Shown in pieces: positions 42,870 through 51,507 of a stretch of DNA of 64,000 bases. The position numbers were made by a program, and so were the translations under genes. Numbering within the stretch: position 1 is the stretch's first letter; every line of letters begins with the position of its first letter. The notes under the pieces were generated by a model. That model was given only the letters and a program-made list of their open reading frames with translations. It searched no databases and was not told where the DNA came from. The stretch is from Acidobacteriota bacterium (GTDB lineage: Bacteria > Acidobacteriota > Aminicenantia > Aminicenantales > Saccharicenantaceae), in the NCBI GenBank assembly GCA_022711665.1, contig JAKLEN010000004.1:250528-314527 (forward strand), in the 5' to 3' direction.

Positions 42870-43793
42870 ATGATCGAAGTCCGGGAGCTCACCAAGCGGT
42901 ACGGTGAGCACGTCGCCGTCAACAACCTCGCCTTCAAGGTCGAGGCCGGCCGCATCTGGGGCCTGCTCGGCCCGAACGGCGCCGGCAAGACGACGACGAT
43001 GCGCATCCTGACCGGCTACCTGCCGGCCACGTCCGGCCGGGCCACGGTGGCCGGGTTCGATGTCTTCGACAGGCCCGACGACGTCAAGCGCTCGATCGGC
43101 TACCTGCCCGAGATCGTCCCCCTGTACCTGGACATGACCGTCCGGGGCTATCTGGCCTTCGTGGCCGAGATCAAGCAGGTGCCCAAGGCCCGGCGCAAGG
43201 CCGCCGTGGCCCGGGCCCTCGAAGCGGCCGGCCTGAAGGACCACGCCGGGCGGCTGATCAAGAACATCTCCCGCGGCTACAAGCAGCGGGTCGGCATCGC
43301 CCAGGCCATGATCCACGATCCGAAGGTCCTCGTCCTCGACGAGCCGACCATCGGCCTCGACCCGGCCCAGATCCGCGAGATCCGCGAGCTCATCCGCGGC
43401 CTGCGCGGCGAGCATACCATCCTCCTGTCGACCCACATCCTGCCCGAGGTCACCCAGGTCTGCGACGGTGTCGTCATCATCGACCGCGGCCGGCTGATGG
43501 CCTCGGGCTCGCTCGAGGAGCTGGCCGCTTCCTTCGAGAAGTCGGACGGCGTCCTGGTCCGGCTCCGCCGCGGCGGGGCCGAGGAAGCGGCCCTGTTCCG
43601 CGGCCTGCCCGGCGTCGATAGGGTCGCCCTCGAAGGCGACGAGATCCGGATCGAGTGGGGCCGCGGCCGCGACCTGCGCGACGACGTGGCCCGCCTGGCC
43701 CTCGACAAGGGGCTGGGGATCAAGGAGATGCGCTCGATGGCCGGCATCGAGGACCTCTACATGAAGGTCGTCGCGGGAGGGCTCGAACAATGA
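42870..43793 (+). CDS. ABC transporter ATP-binding protein, GldA-like
   Basis: A 307-residue ATPase: Walker A GPNGAGKT at 34-41, signature ISRGYKQ at 133-139, Walker B VLVLDE at 153-158, H189. GGAGG ends five bases before the ATG at 42870 (GTG 42864 is inside that site). Together with the permease, the Gld-type auxiliary and DUF4340 genes it forms a four-gene system like the gliding-motility GldA-GldF-GldG set. Such sets occur widely outside gliding bacteria, so motility is not implied. Confidence 0.9.
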   Translation: MIEVRELTKRYGEHVAVNNLAFKVEAGRIWGLLGPNGAGKTTTMRILTGYLPATSGRATVAGFDVFDRPDDVKRSIGYLPEIVPLYLDMTVRGYLAFVAEIKQVPKARRKAAVARALEAAGLKDHAGRLIKNISRGYKQRVGIAQAMIHDPKVLVLDEPTIGLDPAQIREIRELIRGLRGEHTILLSTHILPEVTQVCDGVVIIDRGRLMASGSLEELAASFEKSDGVLVRLRRGGAEEAALFRGLPGVDRVALEGDEIRIEWGRGRDLRDDVARLALDKGLGIKEMRSMAGIEDLYMKVVAGGLEQ

Positions 43794-44557
43794 GCAACGT
43801 CATGTCCCTGGTCAAGAAGGAGCTGCGGGCCTACTTCTCCTCGCCCGTGGCCTACGTCATCATCTCCGGCTTCCTGCTGCTGGTCGGCTACTTCTACTAC
43901 AGCCTGATCATGTGGTTCAACGGGGCGGCCATGCAGATGGCCCAGAACCCCTACTACGCCCAGCAGGTCAACATCAACGAGATGGTCTTCTCCCCCCTGT
44001 TCCACAACATGACCATCATCCTCATCCTGGTGGCCCCGCTCCTGACCATGCGCCTGCTGGCCGAGGAGAAGAAGACCGGCACAGACGAGCTGCTCTACAC
44101 TTCGCCCCTGTCGATCGGCGAGATCGTCCTGGGCAAGTACCTGGCGGCCCTGATCATGTGGGCCGTCATGCTCGGGCTGACCGCCATCCTCTCCATCTTC
44201 GCTTTCGCCTGGGGCAATCCCGAGCCGGCCCCCTGGCTGACGGGCTACCTCGGCCTGTTCCTCCTCGGGGCCCTGTTCCTGGCCATCGGCCTGTTCTTCT
44301 CGTCGCTGACCGAGAACCAGATCGTGGCCGCCTTCCTGACGGTCGTCACCCTGCTCCTGCTCCTGGTCCTCAGCTGGGTCACGTCGTCGGGCGGCGGCAG
44401 CTGGCGGTCGGTCGTCTCCTACATCTCGTTCTCCGAGCACTTCGAGGACATGACCCGCGGCATCCTGGACACGAAGGACTTCGTCTACTACGCGTCGTTC
44501 TCGTTCTTCGGGCTCTTCCTGGCCCACTCGGTCCTCCAGTCGCGGCGGTGGAGGTGA
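43790..44557 (+). CDS. ABC-2 type permease, GldF-like
   Basis: A 255-residue membrane protein with six helices. The first helix region AYFSSPVAYVIISGFLLLVG and the later LLAEEKKTGTDELLYTSPLS are typical of GldF-type permeases. The ATG overlaps the ATPase stop (ATGA). Transported substrate unknown. Confidence 0.9.
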   Translation: MSNVMSLVKKELRAYFSSPVAYVIISGFLLLVGYFYYSLIMWFNGAAMQMAQNPYYAQQVNINEMVFSPLFHNMTIILILVAPLLTMRLLAEEKKTGTDELLYTSPLSIGEIVLGKYLAALIMWAVMLGLTAILSIFAFAWGNPEPAPWLTGYLGLFLLGALFLAIGLFFSSLTENQIVAAFLTVVTLLLLLVLSWVTSSGGGSWRSVVSYISFSEHFEDMTRGILDTKDFVYYASFSFFGLFLAHSVLQSRRWR

Positions 44558-44560
44558 GCC

Positions 44561-46147
44561 ATGGACGCCCTGAAGAAGAACCTCAACACGGTCGCCGGAG
44601 TGCTCGTCGCCGCCGGCCTCGTCGGCTGGATCGTCTGGCCGCAGAAGAAGACGGCCGCCCTCATCGTCGCCGCCCTGGGCCTGGCCGCCCTGGCCCTATA
44701 CGCCTACCTCAACCGGGCGGCGCTCGGCCCGAAGCTCTCCCGCAAGTCCCTTCTCTACTCCGGGAACATGGTCCTGGTGGTCGTCCTGGTCCTGGCCATC
44801 CTCGGGCTGGCCAATTATTTCCTGTCGAAGCACAATCACCGCTGGGACTTCACCCAGGCCAAGGTCCACAGCCTGTCCGACCAGACCATCACCGTGCTCA
44901 AGGCCCTCAAGACCGACGTGACGTTCAAGGGCTTCTTCCGCGAGGGCAACTACGGCCGGTCGGCCATGGAGAACCTGCTCAAGATCTACGCCTACCATTC
45001 GGGCCGGATCCGCTACGAGTTCATCGACCCGGACAAGAACCCCGGCCTGGTCAAGCGCTACGGCGTCACCCAGGACGGGACGACCATCATCGAGGCCGGG
45101 GACAAGGAAGGCCGCGTCACCACGACCTCCGAGGAGGACGTCACCAACGCCCTGATCAAGGCCACCCGGGAGCGGAAGAAGACCATCTGCTTCCTCGAGG
45201 GCCACGGCGAGGAGTCCGTCGAGGGCGCGGGCGACAACAGCTTCTCGACGGCCAAGGCCGAGCTGGAGAAGCTCGGCTACGAGGTCAAGAAGCAGAACCT
45301 GGCCCTGGCCGACCGCTTCCCCGGGGACTGCGCCCTGCTGGTCGTGCCCGGGCCGCAGAAGGACCTGCTGCCGAACGAGTACGAGACGATCAAAGCCTAT
45401 GTCCAGAACGGCGGCCGGGTCCTGTTCCTGGTCGATCCCGAAACCCCGACGCTGCTGCCCCTGCTCCTGGCTGACTACGGCTTCAAGCTCGACAACGACA
45501 TCGTCGTCGACACCGTCTCGCGGCTCCTCGGCGGCGACTACTTCATGCCCGTGGTCAGCGAGTACGAGACCCACGCCATCACCGACAAGTTCGGCTACGC
45601 CACGTTCTTCCCCTACGCCCGGTCGGTCGAGGTCGGCGAGACCAAGCCCGAGGGCGCGACGGTGACCGAGCTGGCCAGGACCAGCCCCAACTCCTGGTCC
45701 GAGCGCGAGCTCGACCAGAAGGAGGTCAAGTTCAACCCGGCCAAGGACCGCCAGGGCCCGATCGGGCTGGCCGCCGTGGCGGACTTCAAGGTCAAGCCGG
45801 CCGCGCCCGCCGCCGCCCAGGCCGAAGCGAAGCCCGGCCAGACCGCGCCGGAGGCGCAAGCCGGGACGGCCGAGAAGGACGCCCGGATCGCGGTCATCGG
45901 CGATTCCGATTTCATCAAGAACCGTTATTTCGGGCTGTCCGGCAACGGCAACTTCTTCCTCAACGTGGCCAACTGGCTGACCGAGGAAGCCGATCTCATC
46001 GCCATCCAGCCCAAGACCCAGACGCCGCGGACGATCACCCTGACGCCGTCCCAGGGGCGCCTGATCTTCCTGGTCAGCATCGTCATCCTGCCGCTCCTGG
46101 CCCTGCTCCTGGGCGTCTCCGTCTGGGTCAGGAGGAGGTCGCTGTGA
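44561..46147 (+). CDS. Gld-family ABC auxiliary protein (GldG-like)
   Basis: A 528-residue protein: two membrane helices at the N-terminus (about 9-26 and 31-48), a third at 67-86, a large periplasmic domain with the family block VHSLSDQTITVLKALKTDVT and the FLEGHGEESVEG region, an Ala/Pro-rich insert (about 410-440), and a last helix near 505-525. It corresponds to ABC-transporter auxiliary domain proteins such as GldG. It is three bases after the permease. Confidence 0.88.
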   Translation: MDALKKNLNTVAGVLVAAGLVGWIVWPQKKTAALIVAALGLAALALYAYLNRAALGPKLSRKSLLYSGNMVLVVVLVLAILGLANYFLSKHNHRWDFTQAKVHSLSDQTITVLKALKTDVTFKGFFREGNYGRSAMENLLKIYAYHSGRIRYEFIDPDKNPGLVKRYGVTQDGTTIIEAGDKEGRVTTTSEEDVTNALIKATRERKKTICFLEGHGEESVEGAGDNSFSTAKAELEKLGYEVKKQNLALADRFPGDCALLVVPGPQKDLLPNEYETIKAYVQNGGRVLFLVDPETPTLLPLLLADYGFKLDNDIVVDTVSRLLGGDYFMPVVSEYETHAITDKFGYATFFPYARSVEVGETKPEGATVTELARTSPNSWSERELDQKEVKFNPAKDRQGPIGLAAVADFKVKPAAPAAAQAEAKPGQTAPEAQAGTAEKDARIAVIGDSDFIKNRYFGLSGNGNFFLNVANWLTEEADLIAIQPKTQTPRTITLTPSQGRLIFLVSIVILPLLALLLGVSVWVRRRSL

Positions 46148-47538
46148 AGTTCAAGACGACGCTCGTCCTGCTGGCCGTCGGCCTCGGCCTGCTGGCCATC
46201 GTCCTCTATTTCGATTCGCGCGGCGCCAAGGCCAAGTCGGCCGAGGAGAAGACGAACATGCTGATCGACGTCGCGGCCGCCGACGTCCGCAAGGCCGCCC
46301 TCGTCCGCGGCGGCGAGACCCTGGCCTTCGAGCGCGACGAGGCCGGGGCCTGGCGGCTGACGGCGCCATTCCAGGCGGCCGCCGACGAGGCCGAGGTCAA
46401 CGGCCTGGTCGGCGCCCTGTCCTCGCTCCGCATCGAGCGGGTGGTCGAGAAGGAGGCCAAGGACCCGGCCGCCTACGAGATCCCGAAGACCGAGGTCTCG
46501 CTCTGGCTCAAGGGCCGGGAAGAGCCGGTCAGGCTGCTGGTCGGCATGGAGAACCCGCTCGACCAGGCGCTCTTCGCCCAGCGGGCCGGCGATCCGCGGC
46601 TGGTCCTGCTACCGTCGACGCTCAAGACGACACTCGACAAGAAGGTCTTCGATTTCCGCCAGAAGGACGTCTTCAGGTTCACGGCGTCCGACGTCAAGGA
46701 GATCCGGGTCAAGACCAGGACCGTCGCCTGGCAGGCCGGCCGCGAAGATGCCGGCTGGTTCTTCAAGGACCCCGCGGCCGCCCTGGCCGCCAAGGGCAAG
46801 ATGGACTCGCTGCTGGATTCCCTGTCGGGGCTTCGGGCCAAGGCCTTCGTGGCCGAGGACAAGACCGCGGCCAGCCTCAAGGAGTTCGGCCTGGACAAGC
46901 CCGGGTACGAGGTCGCCCTGTCCCTGCCCGCCGCCGGCCGGGAGATCGTCTTCTCCCTGCACAAGGAGGGCGAGAGCTCGTACGCCACGACCTCGCAATC
47001 GACCAAGGTCATCACGTTCGAGGGCACGCTCCTGGCGGACCTCGACCGCAAGGTCGACGAGCTGCGCGAGAGGAAGGTCGCCGATTTCTACTCCTGGGAC
47101 GCGGACCGCGTCGTCCTGAAGCGCGGCGGCGTCGAGATCGCGGCGGCCAGGGAGAAGGCCGCGGACGCGGAGAAGTGGGTCCTCGACGGGCCGGCCAAGG
47201 AAGAGGCCGACAGGACCCGGATCGAGGATTTCCTGCGCCGGATCGAGGGGCTCGAGGCCGCTTCCTTCATCGACGCGCCGGGCCCGCTGGCCCCCTACGG
47301 GCTCGAGCCGGGCGCCGAGATCAGGATCAGGACCAAGGACTACCAGGGCCTGGAAAAGGAGACCGTCCTCCTCGTCGGAAACGAGGACGCGGCCAAAAAG
47401 GAGGTCGTGGTCAAGAGCCCCGGCCTCGGATATCTTTTCCGGGTGGACGCCGCGTTCCTCCAGAACTGGCCCAAGAGCGCCCGGGACTGGAAAGCCGCTC
47501 CGGCCAAGCCCGAGGAGGGCCCGGGCGATAAAAAGTAG
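46144..47538 (+). CDS. DUF4340 domain protein
   Basis: A 464-residue protein with one N-terminal membrane helix (about 4-22) and a long periplasmic part containing the repeated beta pattern of DUF4340 (FERDEAGAWRLTAPF, later VLDGPAKEEADRTRIEDFLR). DUF4340 proteins nearly always follow GldG-type genes, as here, with GTGA overlap. It starts at GTG. It probably contacts the auxiliary protein; function unknown. Confidence 0.88.
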   Translation: MKFKTTLVLLAVGLGLLAIVLYFDSRGAKAKSAEEKTNMLIDVAAADVRKAALVRGGETLAFERDEAGAWRLTAPFQAAADEAEVNGLVGALSSLRIERVVEKEAKDPAAYEIPKTEVSLWLKGREEPVRLLVGMENPLDQALFAQRAGDPRLVLLPSTLKTTLDKKVFDFRQKDVFRFTASDVKEIRVKTRTVAWQAGREDAGWFFKDPAAALAAKGKMDSLLDSLSGLRAKAFVAEDKTAASLKEFGLDKPGYEVALSLPAAGREIVFSLHKEGESSYATTSQSTKVITFEGTLLADLDRKVDELRERKVADFYSWDADRVVLKRGGVEIAAAREKAADAEKWVLDGPAKEEADRTRIEDFLRRIEGLEAASFIDAPGPLAPYGLEPGAEIRIRTKDYQGLEKETVLLVGNEDAAKKEVVVKSPGLGYLFRVDAAFLQNWPKSARDWKAAPAKPEEGPGDKK

Positions 47539-47549
47539 CCCGGCTTTCC

Positions 47550-48728
47550 CTAGAAGAGCCCGGCCTCTTTGTGCTTGGCGGCGATGGCCGCGGCCAGGGC
47601 GTCGAGGGCTTCGAGATCGGCCGGCTTCGGCAGCCCTTTGGCGACGACCGGCGGCAGGATCTCCACCTTGAGATTGGGCATGGCCGCCTTGATCATCTCG
47701 GGCATGCGCCCGGCCCAGCCGTAGCTCCCGACGATCGAGGCGAACCGGGCCTTGGGCCGCAGGGCGTTGGCCAGGACGACGGCGTTGAAGACGACCGGGT
47801 GCGGCCCGACGTGGACGGTCGGGGCCCCGACGACGATCGTGGCCGCGTCGACCAGGGCCATGGCCAGCTGTCCGATATCGGCCGCGGCCATGTTGAAGGG
47901 GTGGACTGTCAGGCCTCGCTCGACGAGGGCGGTGATCAGGCGCTCGACCATCAGGGCCGTCGAGCCGTGCATGGTCGCCCAGGGGAGGACGACCGTGTTA
48001 TGCGGCTTGTCGTCGCTCCAATCACGATAAGCGCCGATGATGGAGGCCGGATCGCGGTGGATGGGGCCGTGGCTCGGAGCGATCAGTCGGATGTCGAGGT
48101 CCTTGATCTTATCCAGGTCCTTCTGGACGATCTTGCGGAACGGCATCATGATCTCGGCGTAGTAGCGCTTGGCCTCGGCCAGGATGCGATCCGCGCCGTC
48201 GACGAAAAGGTCGGTCTGGGCGATGTGCGAGCCGAAGAAGTCGCAGCTGAATAGGATCCCGTCCTCCTCGAGGTAGGTCGACATCGTTTCCGGCCAGTGG
48301 ACCCAGGGGGTGTAGACGAAGCGCAGGGTCTTGCCGCCGAGATCGAGCCGCTCGCCGTCGGCCACCGCGCGGATCCGGGCCGGATCGAGCCCCAGGTGGT
48401 CGGCCAACATGAGCCTGGCCGGCTCGGACGACAGGACCTGGATCCCCGGATACCGCCGGACGAGCCAGGGGATGCCGCCGGAATGGTCCTGCTCGGTGTG
48501 GTTGGAGACAAGGTAATCGATCCGGGGAACCTCCTCGAGATAGGCTTCGAGGACCGGGAGCTTGGCCGGCTCGACGGCGTCGATCAGGGCGACCTTGTCC
48601 CGGCCCCGGACGAGGTAGGAATTGTAGCTCGTGCCGTCGGGCAGGGGGATGAGGGCGTCGAAGAGGCGGCGGTCGAAATCCGGCGCGCCGACATAATGGA
48701 CGCCGGGGACGATCTCTCGGGGCTTCAT
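47550..48728 (-). CDS. flavodiiron protein (A-type flavoprotein)
   Basis: A 392-residue two-domain enzyme: a metallo-beta-lactamase-like diiron domain (ligands HTEQDH at 77-82, later CDFFGSH and APSHGP) and a C-terminal flavodoxin domain (from about 245, WATMHGSTALMVERL) that binds FMN. Family members reduce O2 to water or NO to N2O, a protection used by anaerobes. I chose ATG 48728, since GAGGTGAT lies just before it; the GTG at 48737 is part of that site. No rubredoxin gene is adjacent. Confidence 0.93.
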   Translation of the reverse strand: MKPREIVPGVHYVGAPDFDRRLFDALIPLPDGTSYNSYLVRGRDKVALIDAVEPAKLPVLEAYLEEVPRIDYLVSNHTEQDHSGGIPWLVRRYPGIQVLSSEPARLMLADHLGLDPARIRAVADGERLDLGGKTLRFVYTPWVHWPETMSTYLEEDGILFSCDFFGSHIAQTDLFVDGADRILAEAKRYYAEIMMPFRKIVQKDLDKIKDLDIRLIAPSHGPIHRDPASIIGAYRDWSDDKPHNTVVLPWATMHGSTALMVERLITALVERGLTVHPFNMAAADIGQLAMALVDAATIVVGAPTVHVGPHPVVFNAVVLANALRPKARFASIVGSYGWAGRMPEMIKAAMPNLKVEILPPVVAKGLPKPADLEALDALAAAIAAKHKEAGLF

Positions 48729-48877
48729 GGTGATCACCTCGGTTGGATTAATTCCTAGTTATTTTATAGTATTCCCGCCAAAAATAAAGGTTCTACTTCC
48801 GATTCTCGGAGGCCTCTTCTCTCCGGCTTGGCTCGGGACCGGCTCCCGGGAGCCCAGGCCTCGGACCGGAGTCGGCG

Positions 48878-49324
48878 CTAGACGCCGGGGAACCTGCGCT
48901 TGGCGAAATAGACGATCTCGGGGTGCTTCTTGTAGCCCAAAGCCTGGAAGACGGCCATCGACGCATCGTTGCCCTCCTCGATCAGGCAGGCCAGGATGCC
49001 CAGCCCCTGCGACCCGAGCCAGTCCTCGGCCGCCCGGACCAGACGGGCGCCGATCCCCCGCCGGCGCAGGGACGCCTCGACGGACAGCCGGTTGATCCAG
49101 CCCTTGCGGCCGTCGTGCGTCGCCAGGATGGTGCCGGCCAGCCGTCCGGTCGCGGCCTCCTCGGCCACGAGGAAACGCACGTTGGCCAGGCCGGTCTGGG
49201 CGGCGATCCCTTCCCGGCTGTCGCGGCCCAGGGGTTTCAGCGGCAGGCCGCACCGGGCCCAGAGCTCCATGACCCGGTCGTAGTCTTCGATCCGGAAGCC
49301 GCGGATGACGAGGTCTTCAGCCAT
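48878..49324 (-). CDS. GNAT family N-acetyltransferase
   Basis: A 148-residue single-domain acetyltransferase. The acetyl-CoA loop is RRRGIGARLVRAAEDW (about 86-101), preceded by the NRLSVEASL beta-strand. The substrate is unknown; the size and ending (FQALGYKKHPEIVYFAK) resemble RimI/ElaA-like small transferases. A 14-bp palindrome (48841-48854) lies beyond its stop and may help end the transcript. Confidence 0.85.
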   Translation of the reverse strand: MAEDLVIRGFRIEDYDRVMELWARCGLPLKPLGRDSREGIAAQTGLANVRFLVAEEAATGRLAGTILATHDGRKGWINRLSVEASLRRRGIGARLVRAAEDWLGSQGLGILACLIEEGNDASMAVFQALGYKKHPEIVYFAKRRFPGV

Positions 49325-49381
49325 GGCTCGCTCCTCCCCCCTTCCCTCTTTCCCTTTTCCCGGCCCCGGCCTCCGTTGCGG

Positions 49382-49978
49382 TCAGCGCACGAACAGGATA
49401 AAGATGCCGATGGCCACTATCGAAGCCGCCAGGCCCGTCGCCGCCGCCGCCGGCCAGGATTTCTTGTGGACGCTCCGGGCCGTCCGGACGAATCTCCAGA
49501 CCGCCGCCAGCCCGGCCGCCGCGTAGACGGCCAGGTAAAGGGTCTGCCAGGAGCCGGGCCGGGAAAGGATCTCCACCCATTCGGCCTGCCCCATGCCCAG
49601 GGCGGCGAAACCCGCCTCGACGGCCGACGGGAGCCAGGCCAGCAGGAGAGCTCCGCCCCAGGCCTTGGCGGCCCGGGCCAGGACGTCGCTACGGTGGCAG
49701 CCCTTCGTCCCCAGGGCCAGCAGGACGCCCGAGGCCAGGACCCAGCCGGCCAGGACAAGCGGCAGGATGAAGATCATCTGCCAGACGTAGTAGTTGTCGG
49801 TATCTATCCCGGCCACGACCGGCGCCGTCGGCACGTTCCCGGCCAGGGCCAGGACGGCCGACGACAGGGCGTAGGCCAGCGCGACCAGGCCGAGGGAGAT
49901 GACGGCGCTCCGCATCGGGTGCCGCTTCCTGAACGCCTTCGCCCGGGACTTCATCTTCGTCCGGAATCCGCCCGCCAT
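49382..49978 (-). CDS. Yip1-like polytopic membrane protein
   Basis: A 198-residue protein with a basic N-terminus (MKSRAKAFRKRHP) and about five membrane helices (from about residue 25 on). The arrangement with small soluble loops and the GVLLALGTKG segment recalls Yip1-domain proteins, but this is not secure. The ATG at 49978 follows GGAGGGAGGG. It starts 12 bases after DUF1846. Confidence 0.65.
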   Translation of the reverse strand: MAGGFRTKMKSRAKAFRKRHPMRSAVISLGLVALAYALSSAVLALAGNVPTAPVVAGIDTDNYYVWQMIFILPLVLAGWVLASGVLLALGTKGCHRSDVLARAAKAWGGALLLAWLPSAVEAGFAALGMGQAEWVEILSRPGSWQTLYLAVYAAAGLAAVWRFVRTARSVHKKSWPAAAATGLAASIVAIGIFILFVR

Positions 49979-49989
49979 ACCCTCCCTCC

Positions 49990-51507
49990 TCACGTCACCA
50001 GCAGGTGCTTGCTGGCGAACTGGGGGTCGGCCGTCAGGTTGATGCCGAACCGGCGCAGGCCGGCGTCGTCCCCCGGCGTCGGGATATGGGTGGTGTGGAC
50101 CTCGGCCCCCTGGAGCTCCTTCATCTTGTGCAGGGCCAGGTGGGCCATGGGATTGGTGGCCGCGTTGATGGCCAGGCAGGTCAGGACCTCGGACAGGTCG
50201 AGGCTGACGCTCTTGGCCCCGAAGACGCTCGTCTTGAGGGCGCCCACGGATTCGATGATGTTCGGCGACAGTAGGGGGATGCTGTCCGGGATGCCAGCCA
50301 GGGTCTTGACGGCGTTGAGGACCAGGGCCGAGGCGGCGTGCATGAGCGGCGAGTTCTTGCCGGTGACGATCGTGCCGTCGCCGAGCTCCATGGCCGCCCC
50401 GACGAAAACCCCCTTGTTGCCCTTGCCCGCGGCCCGGGCCTCCTCGGCCGCCCGCCGGGCGGCGACGACGACCGGCCGGTCCTCGGGCTTGACACCCAGC
50501 TCCTTCATCAGCAGCTCGGCCCGCTGGACTGTCTCCTTCTCGACGAAGCCGAGCGTGTACTCGCAGGAGTAGCGGAAGTAGCGCCGGATGAGCTCCTGCT
50601 TGGCCGCCTCACGGACGACGGCGTCGTCGGTGATGCCGAAACCGGCCGCGTTGCAGCCCATGTCCGTCGGCGACTTGTAGAACGACGGCGCGCCGGTGAT
50701 CTTCTCGATGATCCGCTTGAGGACCGGGAAGACCTCGACGTCGCGGTTGTAGTTGACGACGACCTGGCCGTAGGCCTCGAGATGGAAGGGGTCGACCAGG
50801 TTGAAATCGCAGATGTCAGCCGTGGCCGCCTCGTAGGCCACGTTGACCGGGTGCTTGAGCGGCAGGTTCCAGATGGGGAACGTCTCGAACTTGGCGTAGC
50901 CCGAGACAAGGCCCCGGCGGTACTCGTGGTAGATCTGGGACAGGCAAGTGGCCAGCTTGCCGCTGCCGGGCCCCGGCCCGGTGACGATGACCAGGGGATG
51001 CTCGGTCTCGACGTAGTCGTTGGCTCCGTACCCCTCGTCGCTGACGATGACGTCGACGTCCGTCGGGTAGCCCTTGGTGAAGCGGTGGGTGTAGACCCGG
51101 ATGCCCTGGCGTTCGAGCTTGTTCCTGAAGACCCGGGCCGAGGGCTGATCCTCGAAGCGGGTGATGACCACGGCCCGGATCTGGATGCCCCACTCGCGCA
51201 GGTCGTCGATGAGCTTCATGGCGTCGACGTCGTAGGTATGGCCGAAGTCGGCCCGCATTTTCTTGCGCTCGATGTCCCCGGCATAGATGCACAGCAGGAA
51301 ATCGGCCTGGCTGCGCAGCTCCCGGAGGAGCTTCATCTTGACGTTGGGATCATAGCCGGGGAGAACGCGGGCGGCGTGGTAGTCGAAGAAGAGCTTGCCG
51401 CCGAACTCGAGGTAGAGCTTGTTGGGGAAGCGCTCCATGCGCCCCAGGATGGCCTTTTTCTGCTCCTGGAGGTAATAGCCGTTATCGAAGCCGACGGCGT
51501 GATTCAT
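49990..51507 (-). CDS. DUF1846 (UPF0371) family protein
   Basis: A 505-residue conserved cytoplasmic protein. GFDNGYYLQEQKKAI at the start, VTGPGPGSGKLATCLSQIYHE in the middle and the late PLMHAASALVLNAVK identify the family. The GPGPGSGK stretch resembles a phosphate-binding loop. Structures exist for relatives, but the reaction is not established; nucleotide binding has been proposed. The ATG overlaps the stop of the GH106-like gene (ATGA), an odd pairing. Confidence 0.9.
   Translation of the reverse strand: MNHAVGFDNGYYLQEQKKAILGRMERFPNKLYLEFGGKLFFDYHAARVLPGYDPNVKMKLLRELRSQADFLLCIYAGDIERKKMRADFGHTYDVDAMKLIDDLREWGIQIRAVVITRFEDQPSARVFRNKLERQGIRVYTHRFTKGYPTDVDVIVSDEGYGANDYVETEHPLVIVTGPGPGSGKLATCLSQIYHEYRRGLVSGYAKFETFPIWNLPLKHPVNVAYEAATADICDFNLVDPFHLEAYGQVVVNYNRDVEVFPVLKRIIEKITGAPSFYKSPTDMGCNAAGFGITDDAVVREAAKQELIRRYFRYSCEYTLGFVEKETVQRAELLMKELGVKPEDRPVVVAARRAAEEARAAGKGNKGVFVGAAMELGDGTIVTGKNSPLMHAASALVLNAVKTLAGIPDSIPLLSPNIIESVGALKTSVFGAKSVSLDLSEVLTCLAINAATNPMAHLALHKMKELQGAEVHTTHIPTPGDDAGLRRFGINLTADPQFASKHLLVT

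Noticed and set aside
47530..47575. Terminator between DUF4340 and flavodiiron genes
   Set aside because: The two GCCCGGC copies are direct, not inverted, so no hairpin forms.
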